From the NCBI RefSeq assembly GCF_001642085.1, contig NZ_CP014699.1, positions 2,046,001-2,110,000 of the forward strand: a stretch of DNA of 64,000 bases, written 5' to 3'. Positions 1 to 6,338 of this stretch are shown piece by piece. A model generated the notes under the pieces. The model searched no databases. It was not told the origin of the DNA and saw only the letters and a list, made by a program, of their open reading frames with translations. Numbering within the stretch: position 1 is the stretch's first letter; every line of letters starts with the position of its first letter. Made by a program: the position numbers and the translations under genes. This DNA is from Streptococcus pantholopis. GTDB taxonomy: Bacteria > Bacillota > Bacilli > Lactobacillales > Streptococcaceae.

Positions 1-13
1 TTGAATAATGCAT
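1..13 (-). CDS. Start of a divergent gene, probably a MerR-family regulator (cut by window edge)
   Basis: Reading leftwards, an ATG at 13 is preceded by a good ribosome binding site (AAAGGAG, about 6 bases upstream), and the four visible codons give M-H-Y-S. MerR-family regulators commonly start with a similar M-x-Y-S-I-G-E segment, and the promoter just to the right has the 19-bp spacer that MerR proteins act on, normally from a divergent gene. Only the start is visible, so the family is an inference from context. Confidence 0.45.
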
Positions 14-29
14 TTTTTCTCCTTTTAAC

Positions 30-60
30 TTGACCTAGAGTAAAGTCTAGATACTATAAT
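30..60 (+). promoter_or_regulatory. MerR-type promoter with 19-bp spacer
   Basis: TTGACC (30-35) and TATAAT (55-60) are separated by 19 bp instead of 17. The spacer contains an imperfect dyad, CTAGAG-TAAA-GTCTAG (35-50). An over-long spacer with a central dyad is the hallmark of promoters that MerR-family activators untwist. It drives the dehydrogenase gene that starts at 91. Confidence 0.7.
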
Positions 61-90
61 TAGTATAGCTTAAAAAGGAGGAATTTAAAA

Positions 91-849
91 ATGCCAGTCA
101 CTTTAAAACAATATGTATGCATCACCGGAGCTAGCTCCGGCATCGGTTTGGAAGCCGCAAAAGCGTTCGCCGGTCTTGGCTTTCATCTAATCTTAGTCGC
201 AAGACGCCAAAAACAGTTAGAAGAACTAAGAAAAGAATTGCTGCAGCAATACCCAGATTTGGACATTCTTGTAAAAAGCCTTGATTTATCAATCCCAGAC
301 AATGCTTATCAACTGTACAACAGCTTAAAAGGCTTTCATATCACTGTTTGGATTAACAATGCTGGATTTGGAAATTATGACAGCGTCGCTCATCAAAATT
401 TAGAGAAAACTTCTGCAATGATTCATCTGAATATTGAGGCTTTAACTATATTATCCAGCCTTTATGTCAGAGATTACCAAGACATTGACAGCAGTCAGCT
501 GATCAATATTTCTTCCCGAGGAGGCTATATGCTGGTAGATAATGCTGTCACTTACTGTGCAACAAAATTTTATGTCAGTGCCTTTACGGAAGGACTGGCA
601 TTAGAAATGAAGAACAACCGCCACAGCTTACAGGCCAAAGTGCTTGCTCCAGCTGCTACTCAAACAGAATTCGGCAAAGTTGCCAGTGATTCAAGCAGCT
701 ATAACTATGATGACCATTTCAAGCAGTATCACTCTGCTAAAGAAATGGCTGATTTCCTCATCCAGCTCTATAAAAGCGATAAAACTGTCGAGCTCGTCGA
801 TGTAAAAGATTTTAGCTTCCACCTCAGTCAGCAACTTTTCAACTATTAA
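91..849 (+). CDS. Short-chain dehydrogenase/reductase (SDR)
   Basis: A 252-residue classical SDR, probably a cytosolic NAD(P)-dependent oxidoreductase of the DltE/YdfG-like type; the substrate is unknown. Visible motifs are the cofactor glycine motif TGASSGIG (12-19), NNAG (89-92), the catalytic serine region at 141-142 and the Y155-x3-K159 pair. The length is typical. The start has an AAAGGAGG site 8 bases upstream. The gene stands alone behind a MerR-type promoter, so it is probably induced by a stress signal such as reactive aldehydes or thiol stress; that signal is inferred only from the promoter class. Confidence 0.88.
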   Translation: MPVTLKQYVCITGASSGIGLEAAKAFAGLGFHLILVARRQKQLEELRKELLQQYPDLDILVKSLDLSIPDNAYQLYNSLKGFHITVWINNAGFGNYDSVAHQNLEKTSAMIHLNIEALTILSSLYVRDYQDIDSSQLINISSRGGYMLVDNAVTYCATKFYVSAFTEGLALEMKNNRHSLQAKVLAPAATQTEFGKVASDSSSYNYDDHFKQYHSAKEMADFLIQLYKSDKTVELVDVKDFSFHLSQQLFNY

Positions 850-891
850 GGTTGACAATTATACTGTTTCCATAATAAGGAAGAGTAGTTT

Positions 892-1776
892 TCATGATTT
901 TTTGTAATAATATTTCAGATAAACCCATATACTGTATGTTAACAAAGGAATGCCTCCCAGCAATCCTATTGGAAGTGGGCCGAAAAGCAGGTCATTCATA
1001 AAAGCGGGTTTTAAAAAATACAGGCCAAATACTGCCGCATTAACTGAACCGTGCATGAGAGAGGGGGCCCATATACTTCCGGTTTTGGCAAAGATCCAGT
1101 CCAGCAGGACAGCAAAAGCTGTTGTAAAGACAAGAAAGAGCAGACAGCCAACTACAGGGTAGCCCCAGTAGTCTGTCCCGTATTCGTAGCCAAAAAACAT
1201 AATCGGCCAGTGCCAAATGCCCCAAATCAAACCAGAATAAATAACCCCTTTTTTTAGACCGAACTTTTCTTTGAGGTAGCCGTGCATAAAGCCGCGCCAG
1301 CCAACTTCTTCCCCAAGTGCCAATAACATATTGACAAACGGTGCGAAGAGAGCAGCAGACAGTGAGGTCAGAAAGGCTAGAATAAAGGGTGTCAGCCCGC
1401 CTGCCTCTAAAGCTGTCAGCTGTTCTCTGCTGAATTGCGATGTAATATAAGGAGCTGTTGCATCAAAGGCCTGAGGTTTAACCGCAAAATACAGTATTGC
1501 CCCTAAAGCCGCTAAAAGCACTGGTAAAAACCATGCAGTCAGGAAAAACAGCCATTTTTTATTTCTTAAGGGAAGCCGCCACCCTATCTCTTTTAAGGGA
1601 ACTTTAGCTGCCAGCACCCCTAAAAAGGGACAGTACATAGCCAACAGCAACAGAATGGTAAAAAACAGATGGCGTCCGTTTTGATAAAAAATCCCAGCAC
1701 CAATCTGTAAAAGCCATGCCAGAACAAATGTTGAGAGGAGGTAGCGCTTGAATGTTTTTGTTTCAGTCATTTTCAT
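892..1776 (-). CDS. CPBP-family (Abi/CAAX-like) intramembrane protease
   Basis: A 294-residue multi-pass membrane protein with the CPBP glutamic-protease signature: motif 1 E156-E157-x3-R161, motif 2 with H189 in a W-H-W context, and motif 3 H242-x3-N246. In bacteria these proteins are linked to bacteriocin self-immunity or protein processing. It is the last gene of a three-gene operon after an ArsR repressor and an SdpI-like protein, overlapping the SdpI gene by 14 bp. In the Bacillus sdp system SdpI is the immunity protein and signal receptor, so a role in toxin resistance or membrane stress is plausible but not shown. No toxin gene is visible. Confidence 0.85.
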   Translation of the reverse strand: MKMTETKTFKRYLLSTFVLAWLLQIGAGIFYQNGRHLFFTILLLLAMYCPFLGVLAAKVPLKEIGWRLPLRNKKWLFFLTAWFLPVLLAALGAILYFAVKPQAFDATAPYITSQFSREQLTALEAGGLTPFILAFLTSLSAALFAPFVNMLLALGEEVGWRGFMHGYLKEKFGLKKGVIYSGLIWGIWHWPIMFFGYEYGTDYWGYPVVGCLLFLVFTTAFAVLLDWIFAKTGSIWAPSLMHGSVNAAVFGLYFLKPAFMNDLLFGPLPIGLLGGIPLLTYSIWVYLKYYYKKS

Positions 1777-2413
1777 TATTCACCTTCAAACGATTCAGCC
1801 TAAAAGAATAAACAGTCGGCACCAATATCATAACAGCTAATGCTGCAGTCAGTATATACGGGAAAAAAAGCTGCAGAAAACTTTCTGTAAAGATAATAAA
1901 CCCGCAGATAACCCATATTTTCCCAGCCAGTCGATGTGTTTTATTCCAGTTTTCCTCATCATCTAAGGTCCATGGAAGTCTGATACCGATTGAATAGTTC
2001 TGCCTGATTTTTGGCATATAATTGCCAATACCTAAAGCTAGACCCCCTAGTAACAATCCGGACAGAAGCATCGGGTTAATCAGGAAACCTAAAGAGGAAC
2101 TGTAAACAGCAGCCATCACAAAGAGTGAGGTCAGCGGAACAATCCAATAAATAAGCAAAGCCGGTTTAGAGCTGATATTTTTCGCTTTAGGGTCATAGGA
2201 GGTGAAATAAACCACAAAAAGATGTGTCCCTAAAAGCAGCAGAGGCAGACCGAAAACGGTAAATAATTTACTGTTAAAACCATTAGCTCTTCCTGTAAAA
2301 TCAAAATGTGTGGCCATAGTATCAGGCAGTTTCGTCCAATAAATGATACCAACCGCAACTGGTAAAAGAATAATGAGTGAACTGAGAATTAACACTTTTC
2401 TATTAATTTTCAT
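1763..2413 (-). CDS. sdpI: SdpI-family membrane protein (DUF1648 at N-terminus)
   Basis: 216 residues, close to the roughly 207 of Bacillus subtilis SdpI. The N-terminus has the DUF1648 pattern (LPDTMATHFDFTGRANGF, about 29-46), followed by several hydrophobic segments including an SdpI-like region with a GxxLP motif. SdpI proteins sit in the membrane, give immunity to the SdpC killing factor and sequester the repressor SdpR. The gene overlaps the repressor gene by 11 bp and the protease gene by 14 bp, indicating coupled translation. Whether it senses a peptide or another membrane signal cannot be told. Confidence 0.82.
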   Translation of the reverse strand: MKINRKVLILSSLIILLPVAVGIIYWTKLPDTMATHFDFTGRANGFNSKLFTVFGLPLLLLGTHLFVVYFTSYDPKAKNISSKPALLIYWIVPLTSLFVMAAVYSSSLGFLINPMLLSGLLLGGLALGIGNYMPKIRQNYSIGIRLPWTLDDEENWNKTHRLAGKIWVICGFIIFTESFLQLFFPYILTAALAVMILVPTVYSFRLNRLKVNNEND

Positions 2414-2681
2414 TATCGCTGTCCCCCTTTAAATCAATCAGCCATGTCATAATATCCTCTATTACTGACGTATTAAGTTCGTAGTAGATAAAATTTTTTT
2501 CCTTTGTCTCTCGTATCAAGTCGGCCTGCTTCAGCACACTGAGATGATGGGAGATAGTTGCGCCTGAAAGATCAAACTGAGCGGATATTTCCCCTGCTGG
2601 CAGGCTGCCGGCTTTTAAAATCTCCAGAATCTCTCGTCTGACAGGATTTGACAGGGCTTTAAAAGTTGTTGCAAAGCGCAT
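2403..2681 (-). CDS. sdpR: SdpR-like ArsR-family repressor
   Basis: A 92-residue winged-helix protein. The ArsR pattern is clear: LSNPVRREILEIL near the N-terminus, then the recognition-helix region SGATISHHLSVLKQADLI. It has no cysteine metal box, which fits the SdpR branch rather than a metal sensor. It is the first gene of the operon with sdpI and the CPBP protease, and a perfect palindrome overlaps its own -10 box, so it very likely represses itself and the operon. In Bacillus, SdpI relieves this repression by trapping SdpR at the membrane. Confidence 0.87.
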   Translation of the reverse strand: MRFATTFKALSNPVRREILEILKAGSLPAGEISAQFDLSGATISHHLSVLKQADLIRETKEKNFIYYELNTSVIEDIMTWLIDLKGDSDNEN

Positions 2682-2700
2682 CTTTTTCCCACTCCTTTTT

Positions 2701-2732
2701 TAATCTATTTAGAAAATATTCTAAATAGATTA
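2701..2732. promoter_or_regulatory. Operator palindrome for the SdpR-like repressor
   Basis: Perfect inverted repeat with 14-bp arms (2701-2714 and 2719-2732) and a 4-base centre. It overlaps the -10 box and ends 20 bp before the repressor start codon, an ideal site for autorepression. Confidence 0.82.
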
Positions 2733-2757
2733 TAGTCTTTCTGTGCTATTTTGTCAA
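2729..2757 (-). promoter_or_regulatory. Promoter of the sdpR-sdpI-CPBP operon
   Basis: Consensus TTGACA (2752-2757) and TATAAT (2729-2734) with a 17-bp spacer on the minus strand. The -10 box lies within the edge of the palindromic operator. Confidence 0.82.
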
Positions 2758-2943
2758 TACTTAGTCCTCTAAATTTTAACTGAGACAGCCAAGAAAAGCG
2801 GCAGCTTTCTCAATAAAATAATACAGCGCCCCTAGAACAGACAAAAATCCATTCTTCGCGGCGCTGCATAAAGTTAGCTGCTTTTATATCTTATTTGTCA
2901 ATATAGGTTCAGGAAGCTCTTGAGCAAGAGGACACAAATAGCC

Positions 2944-3099
2944 TTATCTTTTAAAAACTGCAAAAGCACGCATGTCGCAATATAAAGCAATAAGTATCGT
3001 TCCCCTTACTGTTTCTGCTAAATAAGCCACCCAGCTAGCTCCATAAACACCTTCCAGATAAAAGAAAATAGAGAGTAATCAGACCCAAAATTTTTTGCC
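2944..3099 (-). pseudogene. Possible remnant of a MATE-type transporter C-terminus
   Basis: On the minus strand, about 50 codons ending at a TAA at 2944 read like the end of a multidrug/MATE transporter: a hydrophobic stretch with YLEGVYGASWVAYLAE, another hydrophobic helix and a basic tail. An in-frame stop interrupts the same reading frame near 3080, and no start or longer frame exists upstream. It is best explained as a decayed gene end. The family assignment is from pattern only. The remaining sequence between 2760 and 2943 shows nothing recognisable. Confidence 0.35.
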
Positions 3100-3108
3100 A
3101 TCAGCTTA

Positions 3109-3873
3109 CTATTTTAATCCTGTAAAGGAGTCGGTCTTAACCTGTTTAGTATCAATCCCTTTGTCTTCAAGAAATCCCTTCATCGTTTCAAGATCATCGG
3201 GCTGGCCAGACAAGAGATAGATGGCTTTATTACCATATTGTTTTACTGCTTCTGTCGGCTTATTCTGACTTTGGGAAATAGTGGTGCTGGTTTCATAAGA
3301 AAAGGATTCTTCATGATTTGCCATCTTAGATAATTCTTTATCAAATACCGTTACTCCCTTGTCTAAATGGTTGAGAACAATCGAACGTTTGCTAATCCAG
3401 TCTTTAACGATAGGCCGCATAGCTGCAATACCAACATCAGACGCGAAACAAACCAGCGGCTCCCCACCATCTGAAATCGGCAGATGTGAGTCCATCCAGC
3501 TCATCTCGACCTTTGTACCGGCTGGCAAATTAGTTAAGGTTTCCTTATAGAGACTGCCGCTATTGTGCGTTAAAATAAGAATTTCGCTTTCATCACTATT
3601 AGAGGCAATTGTCAGCCAGCGACTTGCTTGTCCGCTTTCCTTAACTTCAGGTAATGCAAATTTAGCAAAAGAACCAGCTTCCCAAGCCATATCCTTAGGT
3701 TTTGTTAGGTGAATAAGATAAATATCTCCGCTGGGATTCTCAATGGATTTGACTGATAACGATTGGCTTCGTCCAAGAAAAGCCATAACGCCCCAAGTAA
3801 TTAGACAGCCAACAAACCCTACAGAAAGAATGGATACGACAATAGTTATCATTTTAGAACGTCCTTTCATCAT
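3109..3873 (-). CDS. Membrane-anchored ferredoxin-reductase-like flavoprotein
   Basis: 254 residues. One N-terminal membrane helix (about 9-33) is followed by a soluble domain resembling the FAD/NAD-binding reductase superfamily. There is an FAD-type R-x-x-T segment (RWLTIAS, 85-91), a pyridine-nucleotide-type segment SDVGIAAMRPI (145-155, compare G-G-x-G-x-x-P) and a C-terminal segment LSGQPDDLETMK (221-232) where reductases have C-G-P-x-x-M. Several consensus glycines and the CGP cysteine are absent, so it may be a divergent or inactive member. It sits 16 bp downstream of a small membrane protein gene, probably as its operon partner. An alternative start at codon 8 has its own AAAGGA site. 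Confidence 0.6.
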   Translation of the reverse strand: MMKGRSKMITIVVSILSVGFVGCLITWGVMAFLGRSQSLSVKSIENPSGDIYLIHLTKPKDMAWEAGSFAKFALPEVKESGQASRWLTIASNSDESEILILTHNSGSLYKETLTNLPAGTKVEMSWMDSHLPISDGGEPLVCFASDVGIAAMRPIVKDWISKRSIVLNHLDKGVTVFDKELSKMANHEESFSYETSTTISQSQNKPTEAVKQYGNKAIYLLSGQPDDLETMKGFLEDKGIDTKQVKTDSFTGLK

Positions 3874-3889
3874 TTATTATCCCCTTTTA

Positions 3890-4213
3890 CTACTTCCAAA
3901 ATTTTATTGTCAGCCAAACCGCCAAAGCGAGGACAGGAACAAACCCAATCACTTTAACAATCAAGTCAGTATCCGGCAGACTATAAATATAAAGCATGAC
4001 AGTTACTGCTGCCAGCCAAAGCCCAGCAATCTGACAGAAAAAGGGCAAATTAGAAATAAGACAAAGCCCTGTTGCAAACAAAATCAAACCGCCAGTCGCA
4101 AAGGACATGAAATCAGGACTTAAGATGTTAATGGGCTGTAAAGTACCTCCCCAAACTAGAACTAAAATTCCTATAACAACAAGCGAAAATCCTGTATTGG
4201 TCCATTTATCCAT
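3890..4213 (-). CDS. Small multi-pass membrane protein of unknown function
   Basis: About 107 residues with four hydrophobic segments and few charged residues; no family recognised. The start at 4213 (M-D-K-W-T-N) is chosen because AGGAGG sits 6 bases upstream; an in-frame ATG nine codons earlier has no such site. It precedes the flavoprotein gene by 16 bp. If the two work together, this could be the membrane partner of the reductase-like protein, but that is only a positional inference. A dispersed repeat abuts its ribosome binding site. Confidence 0.6.
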   Translation of the reverse strand: MDKWTNTGFSLVVIGILVLVWGGTLQPINILSPDFMSFATGGLILFATGLCLISNLPFFCQIAGLWLAAVTVMLYIYSLPDTDLIVKVIGFVPVLALAVWLTIKFWK

Positions 4214-4230
4214 TGTTTCCTCCTTTAAAT

Positions 4231-4345
4231 CAAGATACAAAGCCTGTTAAAAACGCAAAAGGAAAATAGGGAACTGACTGACGAATCGCCAGATTCTAAG
4301 TCAGGACATCTTTTTCCCGCAGCGTTTAGGGCGTGTTCAATTCGT
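4231..4345 (-). repeat. Dispersed hairpin repeat, copy A1
   Basis: Related over its whole length to the copy at 5951-6069: both have a CAAAAGGAAA motif, a two-part hairpin, a CCCGCAGCGTTTA block and a GTTCA(A/G)TT...CAAG end. The hairpin here is CTGAC/GAATC pairing with GATTC/GTCAG (4274-4304). On the minus strand its end, TTTGTATCTTGAT, abuts the AGGAGG of the gene starting at 4213, so it would lie in that gene's 5' untranslated region. Confidence 0.65.
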
Positions 4346-4490
4346 CAAGATACAAAGCCCGTTAAAAACGCAAAAGGAAAATGACGGTAAGTCCGAAGTC
4401 TCTGATTTCGCAGACACATCTTTGTCAGGACGGCTAGAAAAAAGCAATAAAAGTCTATGCTTTCTAGCCGTCTCTGGACTGTTCAGCAAG
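4346..4490 (-). repeat. Dispersed hairpin repeat, copy A2
   Basis: Starts with the same 30-odd bases as A1 (CAAGATACAAAGCC...) directly at A1's end, then diverges into the sequence seen again at 13041-13189 upstream of dnaB. It contains a perfect 12-bp hairpin (4429-4440 with 4461-4472). The A1-A2 pair is a head-to-tail tandem. Confidence 0.65.
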
Positions 4491-4610
4491 ATGCCAGTCA
4501 CCTAGTGACACTTTACTTTATTTCCTTTCAAACTACTTGCTGGACTGCAACCGAACCTCAGATTATAGGGTTCTTTCACTCTCCAAGTTCGGTGTCAGGT
4601 CAGTTTTTTG

Positions 4611-4638
4611 TGAATGAATATTTTTGTGTGTTCATTCA
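4611..4638. promoter_or_regulatory. Second TetR-type operator, downstream of the tetR gene
   Basis: TGAATGAA (4611-4618) and TTCATTCA (4631-4638) with a 12-base spacer: the same arms, spacing and nearly the same spacer as the operator in the tetR promoter. It lies about 30 bp past the tetR stop, with no recognisable gene next to it. Confidence 0.65.
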
Positions 4639-4670
4639 TTTTCTTTTAAAAAATAAAGAACGGATAGTCT

Positions 4671-5240
4671 TTATTTGAAAAAGCCTTTGACAAAATAAGT
4701 CGCTAACCTTTCGATTGTCTGACTGACATTGGGAAAATCTTTTTCAGTGATATGCGTGTCCATATAGTAGAAAAGCTGATAGACCTGCAGCACCTCCTGA
4801 ATTTTCTCTGGCGGATAGCCTTCCGCCTGCATACGATTGGTAAAGGTTTCCACTAAAAATTGGTGAAAAGGGTAGTCAGACTTACCTTTTTCTGAAGCGT
4901 AATAGCTGTGCAGCTCGCCAGAAATAGCCGGGTTATACCACTCCGTCAAAATTTTATTGGAAGAAACAAAACTGCGCGCCCGCCCAAAAATTTGACCGAT
5001 GACTTCAGCAGGAGCTTCTTCCCAATCAATTTCGTCTATCATAGCTTGACGCACGCGATTATTCTCCTCAATGTAAATATCCAAAAAAATAGCTTCCTTG
5101 GAATCATAATAATTATAAAACGATCCGGTGGCTACACCAGCCTGTTTAGCAATCTCAGAAATCCCTGCTGCCTTATAACCTTTCTTGGAAAAAATATCAT
5201 AAGCTGCAGATTTCAAGTCTTGCTTTTTGTTGCCTGACAT
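4671..5240 (-). CDS. TetR-family transcriptional regulator
   Basis: 189 residues. The N-terminal helix-turn-helix is clear: AAYDIFSKKGYKAAGISEIAK, then AGVATGSFYNYYDSKEAIF (about 12-50). The helical ligand-binding C-terminus does not reveal a ligand. A strong promoter with an inverted repeat just downstream of the -10 box indicates self-repression. An identical-type repeat follows the gene, so a regulated neighbour may have existed or may lie elsewhere. No transporter or enzyme gene is adjacent. Confidence 0.88.
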   Translation of the reverse strand: MSGNKKQDLKSAAYDIFSKKGYKAAGISEIAKQAGVATGSFYNYYDSKEAIFLDIYIEENNRVRQAMIDEIDWEEAPAEVIGQIFGRARSFVSSNKILTEWYNPAISGELHSYYASEKGKSDYPFHQFLVETFTNRMQAEGYPPEKIQEVLQVYQLFYYMDTHITEKDFPNVSQTIERLATYFVKGFFK

Positions 5241-5258
5241 TTAGTAAGTCCCTTCGAA

Positions 5259-5288
5259 ATGAATGAATATTTTTATTTGTTCATTCAT
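5259..5288. promoter_or_regulatory. TetR-type operator in the tetR promoter
   Basis: Perfect inverted repeat ATGAATGAA (5259-5267) / TTCATTCAT (5280-5288), 12-base spacer, covering the transcription start of tetR just after its -10 box. Confidence 0.78.
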
Positions 5289-5317
5289 ATTCTATAATAG
5301 AAAATACCCTTTGTCAA
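5289..5317 (-). promoter_or_regulatory. tetR promoter
   Basis: TTGACA (5312-5317) and TAGAAT (5289-5294) with a 17-bp spacer on the minus strand. Confidence 0.75.
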
Positions 5318-5417
5318 GAAAAAATATGATTTATTTAGAAAATGCCTCTTAGTTATGAATCAGCCTTTTTTCAAGTATGGGAAACTGTTCGATAGCTGAT
5401 ATCTTCTCTTATCTTTC

Positions 5418-5452
5418 AAAAAAATCTGAAGCCTGCTGCCTCAGATTTTTTT
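5418..5452 (-). terminator. Rho-independent terminator after the yjdF-like gene
   Basis: Arms 5418-5429 and 5441-5452 (AATCTGA/TCAGATT plus A/T tracts) form a hairpin followed by Ts on the minus strand. Confidence 0.72.
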
Positions 5453-5515
5453 GGGAAACTGATATACGTTTTAGAAAAGCAGTATGACACCCCTTTTTCT
5501 GTTAAAACGATTATT

Positions 5516-5935
5516 CTAGTGCCCCTTTCTTTTTTGCTGATGTTTCTTCTGCTTTAACTGATAGCGACGCTCTTTCTCCGCTAGACGCTGCTGTTTGCTG
5601 AAGGTCTTTTTCTCTTTTTTCAGGTTATCCTGCATTTTCTGCATAGCAGCTTGAGCTTTAGTTGAAACAGCAGGTTTGTTTTTTGCTTTGCTTATTTCTC
5701 TCTGCAGACGCTTAGGATTCTTTTTTCTTTCTGCTGCTTTAGAAATGGGGTTCTGTCCTTCAAGATGATCATAGCGATCCAGCAGTCTCCCTAGAGAGAA
5801 ATAAATAAAATCAAGTACCTCTTCGTCCTTAGGTTCTTTGCCAAATACATAACGAAAAGCTTTGTAGCCTTTCTTATCAGAATATTCTACCAGCCCTGAC
5901 CAAAAAACACCATCAAAATAGACTGTTAATTTCAT
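5516..5935 (-). CDS. yjdF: YjdF-like protein (DUF2992)
   Basis: 139 residues. The N-terminal two thirds match the YjdF/DUF2992 pattern: MKLTVYFDGVFWSGLVE, then KAFRYVFGKEPKDEEVLDF. The C-terminus is a long, very basic, glutamine/lysine-rich helix likely to bind nucleic acid. Its biochemical function is unknown. In Bacillus the gene is controlled by the yjdF riboswitch, which senses azaaromatic compounds. Here the 5' region instead carries copy B of the dispersed hairpin repeat next to the GGAGGGG ribosome binding site; I could not recognise the canonical riboswitch. Confidence 0.83.
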   Translation of the reverse strand: MKLTVYFDGVFWSGLVEYSDKKGYKAFRYVFGKEPKDEEVLDFIYFSLGRLLDRYDHLEGQNPISKAAERKKNPKRLQREISKAKNKPAVSTKAQAAMQKMQDNLKKEKKTFSKQQRLAEKERRYQLKQKKHQQKRKGH

Positions 5936-5950
5936 ACAGTCCCCTCCTTA

Positions 5951-6069
5951 TATAAGGTACCAAGCTCGTGCAGACACAAAAGGAAAGTAAGAACCTACCA
6001 AAGAATCCTCAAAATTCTAGGTTGGCTCTCTTTTCCCCGCAGCGTTTACGCGCGGTTCAGTTCCTCAAG
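5951..6069 (-). repeat. Dispersed hairpin repeat, copy B
   Basis: Homologous to A1 (4231-4345) from end to end. The hairpin uses different bases but still pairs: AACCTA (5992-5997) with TAGGTT (6018-6023), inner GAAT with ATTC. It lies immediately upstream of the yjdF-like ribosome binding site in the same orientation. The rest of the gap to 6338 shows no recognisable feature. Confidence 0.65.
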
Positions 6070-6338
6070 AAATTAGCAAGGGACGACCTGGAGGGAAGGT
6101 TACTGACGTTTTTTAACGCTTGCAGACTACCAACTGCAATGTGTTTTTATGCTGTCTATTATTATAGCACAATTTTAAGTTTGGACAGGTTTCATTTTAT
6201 AGACTGACAGCAAATATTCGAGCACTCTGACTGCTGATGTTAACGAAGTATATCCTCCTAAAAAACAGGTTTAGCAATATTTCTCCATGAAAATGCTTTT
6301 CATAACGAGCTGGGACAACTAGTTAAAACTGCTGACTA

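Noticed and set aside
1181..1195. TATTCGTA, the complement of the competence combox TACGAATA
   Set aside because: Lies inside the CPBP protease gene with no T-rich -25 region or suitably placed gene start.
4457..4678. 73-codon plus-strand frame between the repeats and tetR
   Set aside because: No ribosome binding site, overlaps the repeat, the second operator and the tetR 3' end; composition not protein-like.
5951..6110. T-box leader, because of an ACCGCG-like segment
   Set aside because: No specifier loop, no full T-box sequence and the downstream gene is not linked to amino acids.
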